Notes: a model not told the origin generated them from the letters alone. 64,000 nucleotides of DNA from Burkholderiaceae bacterium (GCA_024235955.1 JACKLJ010000001.1:1411501-1475500); one strand, 5' to 3'; positions 48,026-57,667 are shown, counted from the first letter of the stretch. Made by a program: numbers and translations.

Positions 48026-51000
48026 CTAACCGGCCAGACGCGTGTCCAGACGCACCGTTGTGGTGCGTCGCAGGTCGAGTGTACAGGGGAACTCGCGGCT
48101 GCCCGGCAGGTGCAGCGTGGCCGGCGGAATGACCATGGCGCCCGCCGTGTGCCCGGTACGGAAGAAGCGCGCCAGGCGGCGGCTTTCGGCCTCGTAGGCG
48201 TTGATCGGGAAGGTGTCGTAGTTGCGGCCGCCGGGGTGCGCCACGTGGTACTGGCAGCCGCCCACCGAGCGCTGGTTCCAGGTGTCGACGATGTCGAACA
48301 CCAGCGGCCCGTGCGGCTTAATGGAGGGGTGCAGCGACGACCACGGGTTCCAGGCCTTGAAGCGCACGCCGGCCACGAATTCACCTTCCACGCCCAGCGG
48401 CTGCAGCGGCAGCGCGTGGCCGTTGCAGGTGATGGCGTAGCGACTCGGGTTGAGGCCAGTCACGCGCGCCTCCAGCCGCTCCAGCGACGAATCGACATAG
48501 CGCGCGGTGCCGCCACCGGTGCTTTCCTCGCCCATCACGTGCCAGGGCTCGAGCGCGTTGCGCAGCTCCAGTTTCATGCCGAGCACGTCGACCTCGCCCA
48601 CCACCGGGAAGCGGAACTCGAAGTGCGGCGCGAACCAGGTGTCGTCGAAGGCGTAGCCGGCGCGGCGCAGGTCTTCCATCACGTCGGCGAAATCCGCGCG
48701 CACGTAGGCGGGCAGCAGGAAGCGGTCGTGCAGCTGCGTGCCCCAGCGCGTGGCGGGGGCGGTGTAGGGCTCGCGCCAGAAGCGGGCCGCCAGCGCGCGC
48801 ATCAGCAGTTGCTGGGCGATCGACATGCGCGCGTGCGGCGGCATCTCGAAGGCGCGCATTTCCAGCAGGCCCAGGCGGCCGGTGGGTGAATCGGGCGAGT
48901 ACAGCTTGTCGATGCAGAACTCGCTGCGGTGGGTGTTGCCGGTGACGTCGACCAGGATGTTGCGCAGCGAGCGGTCGACCAGCCAGGGCGGCATGGCGTC
49001 GCCGTGGCGCTCCCGCGCGGCATGGATCTCCTGCAGCGCGATCTCCAGCTCGTACAGCTGGTCGTTGCGTGCCTCGTCCACGCGCGGTGCCTGGCTGGTC
49101 GGGCCGATGAACATGCCCGAGAACAGGTACGACAGGCTGGGGTGGTTGTGCCAGTAGAGGATCAGGCTGGCCAGCAACTCGGGCTTGCGCAGGAACGGGC
49201 TGTCGTCGGGCGTGGCGCCGCCCAGCACGAAGTGGTTGCCGCCACCGGTGCCGGTGTGGCGGCCGTCGGTCATGAATTTCTCGGCCGACAGGCGGCTCTC
49301 GAACGCGGCCTGATAGAGGAATTCGGTGTTGGCCACCAGGTCGCGCCAGTTGTCCACCGGCTGGATGTTGGCCTCGATCACACCCGGGTCGGGCGTGATC
49401 TGCAGCATCTTCAGCCGCTTGTCTCGCGGCGGCGCGTAGCCTTCCATCACGACGGGCAGCTTCAGCTCGGCAGCGGTGGCCTCGATGGCGGCGACCAGGT
49501 TCAGGTAGTCCTCGACGTGCTCCAGCGGAGGCATGAACACATAGAGCATGCTCGACTGGCCGGGCTTCAGCGCGTACCTGGCCACCGCGGCCTGGTGCCG
49601 GCTGCGCGCGGCGCGGCGGGCTTCGGCGTCTTCGTCGTCGCCGGTGATCTCGGGCTGCTCGATGTCGGCGGTGTGCGAGCGCACCGGGTCGCGCACTTCC
49701 ACGCACAGCGCCGTGCGCGGCACCCAGGCGGCCGATTCGAAGCGGCGCGGCTCGCGGTCGCGCGGGTCGAGCCCGCGCTCGGCGTCCTCGCCGTCCTTGG
49801 CTTCGGGCGCATCGGGATCGGGCAGCGGGGCTTCCGGGGCGAACGGGTCTTTCTCGAACAGATGGGCGTAGTCCTCGTCGCTGACCCAAGGCAGGCCGTT
49901 CAGCGGCAGGCGGAAACCCATCGGCGAATCGCCGGGCACGAGGTAGAGGCGGTCGTCGCGGAACCACCAGCGGCCGGTGAGCCAGTGGGGACGCTTGTCG
50001 ACCGGCAGGTCGCGCAGGAACTCGGGCGTGACGTCAAGCTGCGAGGTGGCGCGCAGCGGCAGCAGGTAGCCGATCGGCTTGTCCAGGCCCTGCGTGAACA
50101 CGCGGCGCAGCCGGGCGCGCTCCATCTCGTCGTCGAGGCGTGAATCGAAGGGGTCGACATTCACCGGCAGGCGGCGCTCGCTCTGGATGTAGTGCCACGG
50201 GTCCTCGTAGCCGGCGCGGATGGTGCTGGTGCCCACGCCCAGGCGGTGGGCCAGCGCCTGGATGAAGCGCTCGGCGTCCTCCGGCTTGGCGTGCTGAGGC
50301 TGGCGCTCGTCGGCCAGCAGGCCCGGGTCGTGCCAGACGGGCTTGCCGTCGGCGCGCCAGAACAGGCTGAGCGCCCAGCGCGGCAGCTGCTCGCCGGGGT
50401 ACCACTTGCCCTGGCCCAGGTGCAGGAAGCCGTTGGGGCCGTAGCGCTCCTTCAGGCGGTACAGCAGGTCGAGCGCGAACACGCGCTTGGTGGGGCCGAG
50501 CGCGGCGGTGTTCCATTCGGCACCGTCGCGGTCGTCGATGCCGACGTAGGTGGGCTCGCCACCCATGGTCAGGCGCACGTCGTCGGCCTTCAGCTGCGCG
50601 TCCACCTGGTCGCCGAGCTGCAGGATGGCTTCCCACTGCTCGTCGCTGTAGGGCAGGGTGACGCGCGGCGATTCATGGATGCGTGTCACCTTCATGTCGT
50701 GGCCGAAGCTGACTTCGGCGTCGTCGACCAGGCCTTCGATCGGCGCCGCGCCCGAAGGCTGCGGTGTGCAGGCCAGCGGGATATGGCCTTCGCCGGCCAG
50801 CAGGCCGGAGGTGGGGTCTAGCCCGATCCAGCCGGCGCCGGGCAGGTAGACCTCGCACCAGGCGTGCAGGTCGGTGAAGTCGACCTCGGTGCCGCTCGGG
50901 CCGTCGAGCGACTTCACATCCGGCTTTAGCTGGATCAGGTAGCCCGAGACAAAGCGCGCCGCCAGCCCGCAATGGCGCAGCAGCTGCACCAGCAGCCAGC

Positions 51001-51550
51001 CGGAGTCGCGGCAGGAGCCGCTGGCCTTGGTCAGCGTTTCTTCCGGCGTCTGCACGCCGGGCTCCATGCGGATCAGGTAGCTCACATCGTGCTGCAGCCG
51101 CTGGTTGATCTGCACCAGGAAGTCGATGGTGCGCTGCGGCGAGCGGTCGATGCCCTCCAGGTACTTGGCGAACAGCGGCGTGGGCGCCGCCTTGGCCAGG
51201 TAGGGGGCGAGTTCTTCCTTGACCAGCGGGTCGTACTCGAACCGGAAGTTCTCGGCCTTGGGCTCCAGGAAGAAGTCGAACGGGTTGTAGACCGCCATCT
51301 CGGCCACCAGGTCCACGGTGACCGTGAAGTGGTCGGTCTTTTCCGGGAACACCAGGCGCGCCTGCCAGTTGGCGAACGGGTCCTGCTGCCAGTTGATGAA
51401 GTGGCCGGACGGCTCGACCTTGAGCGAATACGAAATGATCTTGCTGCGGCAATGCGGGGCCGGGCGCAGGCGGATCACCTGGGGCCCGAGCTGGACCAGC
51501 CGGTCGTAGCGGTAGCTGGTGACGTGGTGCAGGGCGGCGTGGATCGACAT
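48026..51550 (-). CDS. Transglutaminase-like protein with DUF2126 domain
   Basis: A 1174-residue protein. The first third has the beta domain (HHVTSYRYDRLVQLGPQVIRLRPAPH) and a transglutaminase-like core: Cys in GSCRDSGWLL, His in DLHAWCEVYLPG, Asp in GLDPTSG. The large C-terminal DUF2126 part begins about residue 300 (LTMGGEPTYVGIDDRDG) and contains WYPGEQLPRWALSL, HTGTGGGNHFVLGG and EFRFPVVGEVDV, recalling amidoligase-like His/acidic sites. Its place next to ATP-grasp/alpha-E genes is conserved in many bacteria. The ATG at 51550 gives the family's MSIHAALHHVT start. Confidence 0.88.
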   Translation of the reverse strand: MSIHAALHHVTSYRYDRLVQLGPQVIRLRPAPHCRSKIISYSLKVEPSGHFINWQQDPFANWQARLVFPEKTDHFTVTVDLVAEMAVYNPFDFFLEPKAENFRFEYDPLVKEELAPYLAKAAPTPLFAKYLEGIDRSPQRTIDFLVQINQRLQHDVSYLIRMEPGVQTPEETLTKASGSCRDSGWLLVQLLRHCGLAARFVSGYLIQLKPDVKSLDGPSGTEVDFTDLHAWCEVYLPGAGWIGLDPTSGLLAGEGHIPLACTPQPSGAAPIEGLVDDAEVSFGHDMKVTRIHESPRVTLPYSDEQWEAILQLGDQVDAQLKADDVRLTMGGEPTYVGIDDRDGAEWNTAALGPTKRVFALDLLYRLKERYGPNGFLHLGQGKWYPGEQLPRWALSLFWRADGKPVWHDPGLLADERQPQHAKPEDAERFIQALAHRLGVGTSTIRAGYEDPWHYIQSERRLPVNVDPFDSRLDDEMERARLRRVFTQGLDKPIGYLLPLRATSQLDVTPEFLRDLPVDKRPHWLTGRWWFRDDRLYLVPGDSPMGFRLPLNGLPWVSDEDYAHLFEKDPFAPEAPLPDPDAPEAKDGEDAERGLDPRDREPRRFESAAWVPRTALCVEVRDPVRSHTADIEQPEITGDDEDAEARRAARSRHQAAVARYALKPGQSSMLYVFMPPLEHVEDYLNLVAAIEATAAELKLPVVMEGYAPPRDKRLKMLQITPDPGVIEANIQPVDNWRDLVANTEFLYQAAFESRLSAEKFMTDGRHTGTGGGNHFVLGGATPDDSPFLRKPELLASLILYWHNHPSLSYLFSGMFIGPTSQAPRVDEARNDQLYELEIALQEIHAARERHGDAMPPWLVDRSLRNILVDVTGNTHRSEFCIDKLYSPDSPTGRLGLLEMRAFEMPPHARMSIAQQLLMRALAARFWREPYTAPATRWGTQLHDRFLLPAYVRADFADVMEDLRRAGYAFDDTWFAPHFEFRFPVVGEVDVLGMKLELRNALEPWHVMGEESTGGGTARYVDSSLERLEARVTGLNPSRYAITCNGHALPLQPLGVEGEFVAGVRFKAWNPWSSLHPSIKPHGPLVFDIVDTWNQRSVGGCQYHVAHPGGRNYDTFPINAYEAESRRLARFFRTGHTAGAMVIPPATLHLPGSREFPCTLDLRRTTTVRLDTRLAG

Positions 51551-51675
51551 GGTGCAGGGGCGTGCTGTCTGGGTGCTGGGTGCCGCGCACGGCGCGGCGG
51601 CGGACGCATTGGCGCAAGGGCATACTAGCTGGAACCTTGGCGCCTCACCAACCTTAAGCAATTCCCGGGCCGTCC

Positions 51676-54222
51676 GTGGATCTTCCTGCCACCGCCATCG
51701 CGGACCACCTGCCGCCCGACGGGTCCGGTGCAGCGCGGGTGCGTGGGATGCTGGCCGAGGCGGTGCGCCTGCGCTGGCGTGGCCGGGCGATCGCCTGGCT
51801 GCTGGCGGCCTGGATCGCGGGTACGGCGCTTCAGATCCTGCAGCCGGCCTTGTGGCCTGCAGCGGCCTACTGGGCGCTCGGAGGGGTGGGCGTGGCCGCC
51901 GCCGCCGTGGGGGCGGCGCTGGGTGCGCGGCATGGCAAAGCATCGCTGCCGCTGCTGGCGGTGGCGTCCGGGGCGATCGCGTTTGCCGCCGTCGGGCTGA
52001 ACGCAGGCGTGCGCGCCGGGCAGGCCCTGGCACCGGTGCTGGAAGGGGCCAGCCTGCGCGTGGTCGGCGTGATCGCGGCCATGCCGCAGCGCAGCGACGC
52101 CGGCCAGCGCTTCCGCTTCGAGGTGGAGCGTGCCACGCTGGACGGCCGGCCAGTGACCTTGCCGCCCCAATTGCAGATGGCGTGGTACGCCAGCGCCGCC
52201 ACGGCGGCTGAAGATGACGCACCCCTGGCCGCTGCCGGCAGCGCCGTTCTGCGCGCTGGCGACCGCTGGGCGTTCACTGCCCGCCTGAAGGCGCCGCACG
52301 GCAACCTGAACCCGCACGGTTTCGACTACGAGCTGTGGCTGTGGGAGCAGGGCATCGGCGCCACCGGCTACGTGCGCACCGGCGCGCACGACGCGCCACC
52401 CGAGCGTCTGGGCGACAGCGGCGCCTACCGGCTGGAGCGACTGCGCCAGACCGTGCGCGACAGGCTGTTTGCGGCGTTGGGCAGCGATGCCGGCGCGGGC
52501 GCGGAGGACGCCCGGCGGCAGCGCGCCGGCATCCTGGCGGCGCTGGTCACCGGCGACCAGCGCGCCATCGAGCGGGCCGACTGGGACGTGTTCCGCGCCA
52601 CCGGCGTGGCGCACCTGATGGCGATCTCCGGCCTGCACATCACCATGTTCGCGTGGCTGGCCGGGGCGCTGGTGGCCGCCGGCTGGCGCCGCAGCGCGCG
52701 CTGGGGCTGGCCGCTGGCGCGGTGGCTGCCGGCGCCGGTGGCCGCGCGCGTGGGCGGCCTGCTGGTGGCCACAGGCTACGCGCTGTTCAGCGGCTGGGGC
52801 GTGCCGGCGCAACGCACGGTGTTGATGCTGGCGAGCTTCGGCCTGCTGCAGCTGGCAGGGCTGCGCTGGCCCTGGTGGCTCAACTGGCTGGCGGCATGCG
52901 CGGTGGTGCTGGCTGTGGATCCCTGGGCGCTGACACAGGCCGGCTTCTGGCTCAGCTTTGTCGCCGTAGGGATTCTGTTTGCTACTGATTCAGGAGCTGG
53001 CGGCAGCGGTGGCAAAAGGGCTGGAGGCCGATTTCTTCAGTTGTTGCGGGAGCAGTGGACCGTGACGCTGGCGCTCACGCCGCTGTCGCTGCTGCTGTTC
53101 GGCCAGGTGTCGCTGGTGGGGCTGCTGGCCAACCTGGTGGCGATCCCCTGGGTCACGCTGGTGGTCACGCCGCTGGCGCTGGCCGGCGCCTTCTGGTCGC
53201 CGCTATGGCAGCTTGCGGGCTGGCTGCTGGCGCCGCTGGTGGCATGGCTCGGCTGGTTGGCGGCCTGGCCCTGGGCTTCGGTCAGCCTGCCGGTGGCGCC
53301 CTGGTGGCTGGGGCTGGCGGCGGTGGTGGGCGGCGTGCTGCTGGCCCTGCCGGCGCCGCGCGCGGTGCGGCTGGCGGGGCTGCCGCTGCTGCTGCCGGCG
53401 CTGCTGTGGCAGCCGCCGCGGCCGGCGCCGGGCCAGTTCGAACTGCTGGCCGCCGACATCGGCCAGGGCAACGCGGTGCTGGTGCGCACCGCCAGCCACG
53501 CGCTGCTGTACGACGCCGGGCCGCGCTATTCGCTGGAAAGCGACGCCGGCCACCGCGAGCTGGTGCCGCTGCTGCGCGCGCTGGGTGAGCGCATCGACAC
53601 GCTGGTGCTCAGCCACCGCGACACCGATCACACCGGCGGCGCGCTGGCGGTGCTGGCCAGCCAGCCGCAGGCGACGGTGCTCTCGTCCATCGAGGACGAC
53701 AACGCCCTGCAGGCCGTGCGCCCGGCCACGCACTGCCACGGCGGCCAGCACTGGGTCTGGGACGGGGTGCGCTTCACCGTGCTGCACCCGGCCGAGGGCG
53801 ACTACGCCGAGCCGCGCAAGTCCAACGCCATGAGCTGCGTGCTGCGGCTGGAGGCGGTTGATGGCGCCAGCGCGCTGCTTGTGGGCGACATCGAGGCGCC
53901 GCAGGAAGCGCAACTGGTGGCGTCGCAGGCGGCCGCCCTGGGGGCCGACGTGCTGCTGGCGCCGCACCACGGCAGCCGCAGCTCTTCATCGGCGCCGTTC
54001 CTCGACACGGTGCGGCCGCGCGTCGTGCTGGTTCAGGCCGGTTACCGCAACCGGTTCGGCCACCCGGCGCCCGAAGTCAGTGCGCGGTACGCCGAGCGTG
54101 GCCTGCAAGTCGCCGATTCGCCCCATTGTGGTGCGATGCACTGGTTCAGCGCGCGCCCCGGCGAGGTGCGTTGTGAGCGGGTGCTCCGGCCCCGCTACTG
54201 GCGCCACCGCTCGCCTCCTTGA
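51676..54222 (+). CDS. comEC: DNA internalisation competence protein ComEC/Rec2
   Basis: An 848-residue inner-membrane protein. It has an N-terminal DUF4131-type domain, the competence domain with GVAHLMAISGLHITMFAWLAG (about residues 308-328), about ten helices, and a C-terminal metallo-beta-lactamase domain with SHRDTDHTGGAL (about residues 643-654) and LLAPHHGSRSSSS. It conducts single-stranded DNA into the cytoplasm in natural transformation. A reversed type-1 repeat encodes residues about 434-454 (TDSGAGGSGGKRAGG) in a loop before the LLREQWTVTL helix. The start is GTG 51676. It lies between the two ATP-grasp clusters. Confidence 0.92.
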   Translation: MDLPATAIADHLPPDGSGAARVRGMLAEAVRLRWRGRAIAWLLAAWIAGTALQILQPALWPAAAYWALGGVGVAAAAVGAALGARHGKASLPLLAVASGAIAFAAVGLNAGVRAGQALAPVLEGASLRVVGVIAAMPQRSDAGQRFRFEVERATLDGRPVTLPPQLQMAWYASAATAAEDDAPLAAAGSAVLRAGDRWAFTARLKAPHGNLNPHGFDYELWLWEQGIGATGYVRTGAHDAPPERLGDSGAYRLERLRQTVRDRLFAALGSDAGAGAEDARRQRAGILAALVTGDQRAIERADWDVFRATGVAHLMAISGLHITMFAWLAGALVAAGWRRSARWGWPLARWLPAPVAARVGGLLVATGYALFSGWGVPAQRTVLMLASFGLLQLAGLRWPWWLNWLAACAVVLAVDPWALTQAGFWLSFVAVGILFATDSGAGGSGGKRAGGRFLQLLREQWTVTLALTPLSLLLFGQVSLVGLLANLVAIPWVTLVVTPLALAGAFWSPLWQLAGWLLAPLVAWLGWLAAWPWASVSLPVAPWWLGLAAVVGGVLLALPAPRAVRLAGLPLLLPALLWQPPRPAPGQFELLAADIGQGNAVLVRTASHALLYDAGPRYSLESDAGHRELVPLLRALGERIDTLVLSHRDTDHTGGALAVLASQPQATVLSSIEDDNALQAVRPATHCHGGQHWVWDGVRFTVLHPAEGDYAEPRKSNAMSCVLRLEAVDGASALLVGDIEAPQEAQLVASQAAALGADVLLAPHHGSRSSSSAPFLDTVRPRVVLVQAGYRNRFGHPAPEVSARYAERGLQVADSPHCGAMHWFSARPGEVRCERVLRPRYWRHRSPP
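52979..53038 (-). repeat. Type-1 repeat copy inside comEC, in frame
   Basis: Diverged reverse copy: GGAGCTGGCGGCAGC, AAAAGGGCTGGAGGC. Located in a loop between membrane helices of ComEC. Confidence 0.7.
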
Positions 54223-54273
54223 TGTCCGCTGGCTCGCAACTTGCTATCCTGTGGCTGTACGGAGAGTTCCCCC

Positions 54274-55752
54274 ATGCATCCATTCGATGAAATGTACGTA
54301 CCGGCCGCGGGGCAACCGCTCGGGCCGGGCGCCAAGGGTTACGACAGCCGCGTGACGGTGCGAGACCACTACCGCGGCTACGCAGACTGGCTGGCCCTGC
54401 AGAGCAAGGAACTGATGGCCGAGCGGCGCGAAGAGGCCGAGATGATCTTCCGCCGCGTGGGGATCACCTTCGCGGTCTACGGCGCCAAGGACGAAGACGG
54501 CTCCGGCACCGAGCGCCTGATCCCGTTCGACCTGATTCCGCGCATCTTCCCCACCGCCGAGTGGGACATGCTGGAGCGCGGCCTGACCCAGCGTGTCACG
54601 GCGCTCAACCGCTTCCTGCACGACGTCTACCACGACCAGGAGATCCTCAAGGCCGGCGTGGTGCCGCGCGACCAGGTGCTGCGCAATTCACAGTACCGGC
54701 CGGAGATGCAGGGCGTGGATGTGCCAGGCGAGGTGTATTCGCACATCTCCGGCATCGACATCGTCCGCTCGGGCAACGCCGACGGCTCGGGCGAGTATTA
54801 CGTGCTGGAAGACAACCTGCGCGTGCCCAGCGGCGTGAGCTACATGCTGGAAAACCGCAAGATGATGATGCGGCTCTTCCCCGGCCTGTTCAGCCGCCAC
54901 CGCGTGGCGCCGGTGGCGCATTACCCCGACCTGCTGCTGGAAACCCTGCGCGCCAGCAGCCCGGTCACGGCCGGCGATCCCACGGTGGTGGTGCTCACCC
55001 CCGGCATGTACAACAGCGCCTACTTCGAGCACGCCTTCCTGGCCCAGCAGATGGGCGTGGAACTGGTCGAGGGGCAGGACCTGTTCTTCAAGGACGGCTT
55101 CATCTACATGCGCACCACCGGCGGTCCGCAGCGGGTGGACGTGATCTACCGCCGCGTGGACGACGACTTCCTCGATCCGCGCGTGTTCCGCCCCGATTCC
55201 GCGCTGGGCTGCGCCGGCCTGATGGAGGCTTACCGCGCCGGCCACGTGAGCATCTGCAACGCCGTGGGCACGGGCGTGGCCGACGACAAGTCGATCTACC
55301 CCTACGTGCCCAAGATGATCGAGTTCTACCTGGGCGAAAAGCCGATCCTCTACAACGTGCCCACTTACATGTGCCGCGAGCCGGAAGACCTCAAGTACGT
55401 GCTGGCCAACATGAAGGACCTGGTGGTCAAGGAAGTGCACGGCGCCGGCGGCTACGGCATGCTGGTGGGCCCGGCCTCCACCCAGGCCGAGATCGAGGAA
55501 TTCAGGCGCGTCGTGCAGGCCAAGCCCGAGGGCTACATCGCCCAGCCGACGCTCAGTCTCTCCAGTTGCCCCACTTTCGTCGAAAGCGGCATCGCGCCGC
55601 GCCACATCGACCTGCGCCCCTTCGTGCTGATGGGCAAGGAGGTGCAGATGGTGGCCGGCGGCCTGACGCGCGTGGCCCTCAAGGAAGGATCCCTGGTCGT
55701 CAATTCGTCCCAGGGCGGTGGCACCAAGGACACCTGGGTCCTGGAGGCCTGA
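54274..55752 (+). CDS. Circularly permuted type 2 ATP-grasp protein
   Basis: A 492-residue protein covering the whole circularly permuted ATP-grasp domain (CP_ATPgrasp types, former DUF404/DUF407). Visible parts: FAVYGAKDEDGSGTERLIPFDLIPR, VVLTPGMYNSAYFEHAFLAQQMG, RTTGGPQRVDVIYRRVDDDFLDP, VVKEVHGAGGYGMLVGP with the phosphate-binding Gly run, and RPFVLMGKEVQMVAGGLTRVA. It is the stand-alone counterpart of the N-terminal half of the 45321 fusion. ATG 54274 follows GGAGAG. The alpha-E gene begins 17 bases downstream. Confidence 0.9.
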   Translation: MHPFDEMYVPAAGQPLGPGAKGYDSRVTVRDHYRGYADWLALQSKELMAERREEAEMIFRRVGITFAVYGAKDEDGSGTERLIPFDLIPRIFPTAEWDMLERGLTQRVTALNRFLHDVYHDQEILKAGVVPRDQVLRNSQYRPEMQGVDVPGEVYSHISGIDIVRSGNADGSGEYYVLEDNLRVPSGVSYMLENRKMMMRLFPGLFSRHRVAPVAHYPDLLLETLRASSPVTAGDPTVVVLTPGMYNSAYFEHAFLAQQMGVELVEGQDLFFKDGFIYMRTTGGPQRVDVIYRRVDDDFLDPRVFRPDSALGCAGLMEAYRAGHVSICNAVGTGVADDKSIYPYVPKMIEFYLGEKPILYNVPTYMCREPEDLKYVLANMKDLVVKEVHGAGGYGMLVGPASTQAEIEEFRRVVQAKPEGYIAQPTLSLSSCPTFVESGIAPRHIDLRPFVLMGKEVQMVAGGLTRVALKEGSLVVNSSQGGGTKDTWVLEA

Positions 55753-55768
55753 AAGAGAGAACACCGAC

Positions 55769-56731
55769 ATGCTTTCCAGAACCGCCGATCACCTCTACTG
55801 GATGGCCCGCTACACGGAGCGGGCCGAGAACACCGCGCGCATGCTCAATGTGAACTACGAGACCGGGCTGCTGCCGCAGTCGGCCTCGGTGTCGCAGCAT
55901 GGCTGGCAGGGCGTGCTGACCTTGAGCGAGCTGATGCCCGCCTACACCGAGAAGCACGGCGACATCACGCCCGAAGGGGTGATGAGCTTCATGGTGCTGG
56001 ACGAGGAGAACCCGTCGTCCATCGTCTCGTGCCTGCGCGCCGCGCGCGAGAACGCCCGCGCCGTGCGCGGCACGCTGACCACGGAGATCTGGGAAACGCT
56101 GAACCAGACCTGGCTGGAGATGGCCCGCATGCGCCGCGCCAGCGACCTGCTCGACGACTGCGGCGATTTCTTCGAATGGGTCAAGTTCCGCTCGCACCTC
56201 TCGCGCGGCGTGACTTCCGGCACCATGCTGCAGGACGACGCCTTCCACTTCATCCGCCTGGGCACCTTCCTGGAGCGGGCCGACAACACGGCGCGCCTGC
56301 TCGACGTCAAGTTCCACGCTCTGCAGAACGACTTCTACGGTACCGCCAAGAAAGACCGCGACACCGAGTACGACTTCTACCACTGGGCCGCCATCCTGCG
56401 CAGCGTGAGCGCGTTCGAGGTCTACCGCAAGGTGTACCGCGACGTCATCAAGCCCGAGCGCGTGGCCGAGCTGCTGATGCTGCGGCTGGAGATGCCGCGC
56501 TCGCTGCACCACAGCGTCGACGCCGTGCTGCAGAACCTGCGCGCGGTGGGGGCCGACCTGAACGGCGACGCCATGCGCCATTGCGGCCGCATGCGGGCGG
56601 AACTGCGCTTCGGCACCATCGAGGAAATCCTGGCCACGGGGCTGCACGCCTTCCTGACCCAGTTCCTCGATCGTGCCAACACGTTGGGTGCGCTGATCGG
56701 CCGCGACTTCCTGATTCCGGTCACCGACTGA
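55769..56731 (+). CDS. Alpha-E domain protein
   Basis: A 320-residue, all-helical protein of the alpha-E family. The N-terminal RTADHLYWMARYTERAENTARMLNVNYE is the signature, later RLGTFLERADNTARLLDVK and SVSAFEVYRKVYRDVIKPERVAELL. Alpha-E proteins are encoded with circularly permuted ATP-grasp enzymes and are thought to act with them; the reaction is not known. ATG 55769 is close after the ATP-grasp stop and the two are surely co-transcribed. The gene for an HslV/Anbu-type peptidase often found in this setting is not in the window. Confidence 0.9.
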   Translation: MLSRTADHLYWMARYTERAENTARMLNVNYETGLLPQSASVSQHGWQGVLTLSELMPAYTEKHGDITPEGVMSFMVLDEENPSSIVSCLRAARENARAVRGTLTTEIWETLNQTWLEMARMRRASDLLDDCGDFFEWVKFRSHLSRGVTSGTMLQDDAFHFIRLGTFLERADNTARLLDVKFHALQNDFYGTAKKDRDTEYDFYHWAAILRSVSAFEVYRKVYRDVIKPERVAELLMLRLEMPRSLHHSVDAVLQNLRAVGADLNGDAMRHCGRMRAELRFGTIEEILATGLHAFLTQFLDRANTLGALIGRDFLIPVTD

Positions 56732-56747
56732 TCAGGCGGCCGGTTTC

Positions 56748-56810
56748 CAAGCCAAATCGGCCTCCGGCCCTTGCATGGCGGGCGCAGGCAGCTATGTAAT
56801 TGGTAGCTTA
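56748..56810 (+). repeat. Type-1 repeat copy between convergent genes, supplying a stop codon
   Basis: CCAAATCGGCCTCCGGCCC, TTGCATGG, CGGGCGCAGGCAGCTATGTAATTGG. The CTA at 56792-56794 is the TAG stop of the DUF455 gene on the reverse strand. Confidence 0.9.
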
Positions 56811-57619
56811 TCGGTGGGGCTGGCAGCCTGCTCGAGCGCATCCAGCTCGGCCTTGGTGAAGCCGGCACGCACGCGCGCCGCCTGGTTGAACGGGGGCTTG
56901 AGCGTGGGGGCGCGGTGCCGGCGCGCCAGCAGCCGGTAGTGCGCCAGCGGCTCCAGTCCATCGCGCTCGCACAGCCAGCGGTACCAGTGGTTGCCGATGG
57001 CCACGTGGCCGATCTCGTCGCGCAGGATGATGTCCAGGATGTCGCAGGCCGCCAGCGCATCGGTGCTGCCGACGGCGCGCAGCTTGTTCTGGATCAGCGG
57101 CGTGGCGTCCAGGCCGCGTGCTTCCAGCGTGCGCGGCACCAGCGCCATGCGGGCCACGATGTCGTCCTTGGTCTTCTCGCACATGGCCCACAGGCCGTCG
57201 TGGGCGGGGAAGTCGCCGTAGCGGTGGCCCAGGGTCTGCAGGTGCGCGTGCAGCAGGCTGAAGTGGTAGGCCTCTTCGATGGCCACGCGCAGCCAGTCGC
57301 GGTAGAAGGCTTCGGGCATGCCGGCGAAGCGCCAGACGGCGTCCAGCGCCAGGTTGATGGCGTTGAACTCGATGTGGCAGATGGCGTGGGTCAGCGCCGC
57401 GCGGCCGGCCGGCGTGTGCACCGAGCGCTGGCGCACACGGGCCGGGTCCACCAGTTCGGGCCGCGGCGGGCGGCCGGGCAGGCCGGGCGGTTCGGCGATC
57501 GGATCCTGGGTTGCTATGGTTAGCGTAGCTGCCTGCGCCCGCAGCGCGCCGACCAGAGCCAGTTTTTCATCAAGATCCGTGGCACGAAGAGCCTGCAGGG
57601 CGTGGGGGCGCAAGTCCAT
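56792..57619 (-). CDS. DUF455 ferritin-like protein
   Basis: A 275-residue protein with a ferritin-like four-helix bundle. Di-iron ligand candidates are in HIEFNAINLALDAVW, IEEAYHFSLLHAHL (Glu-x-x-His pattern) and LRDEIGHVAIGNHWY (Glu-x-x-His). The family is DUF455, related to MiaE-like or rRNA-repair ferritins; its activity is not established. The N-terminal part, residues about 16-36 (ALVGALRAQAATLTI), is encoded by a type-1 repeat. The last codons and the stop TAG are from another type-1 repeat, so both ends of the protein are touched by repeats. Confidence 0.82.
   Translation of the reverse strand: MDLRPHALQALRATDLDEKLALVGALRAQAATLTIATQDPIAEPPGLPGRPPRPELVDPARVRQRSVHTPAGRAALTHAICHIEFNAINLALDAVWRFAGMPEAFYRDWLRVAIEEAYHFSLLHAHLQTLGHRYGDFPAHDGLWAMCEKTKDDIVARMALVPRTLEARGLDATPLIQNKLRAVGSTDALAACDILDIILRDEIGHVAIGNHWYRWLCERDGLEPLAHYRLLARRHRAPTLKPPFNQAARVRAGFTKAELDALEQAASPTDKLPIT
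57510..57570 (-). repeat. Type-1 repeat copy inside the DUF455 gene, in frame
   Basis: GCGTAGCTGCCTGCGCCCGC with a diverged right part. The gene is read as GALRAQAATL. Confidence 0.7.
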
Positions 57620-57667
57620 CCCTAGAATTGTAGTTTTCGCCGTTGCCAGCAAGAGGAGACACGAGTC

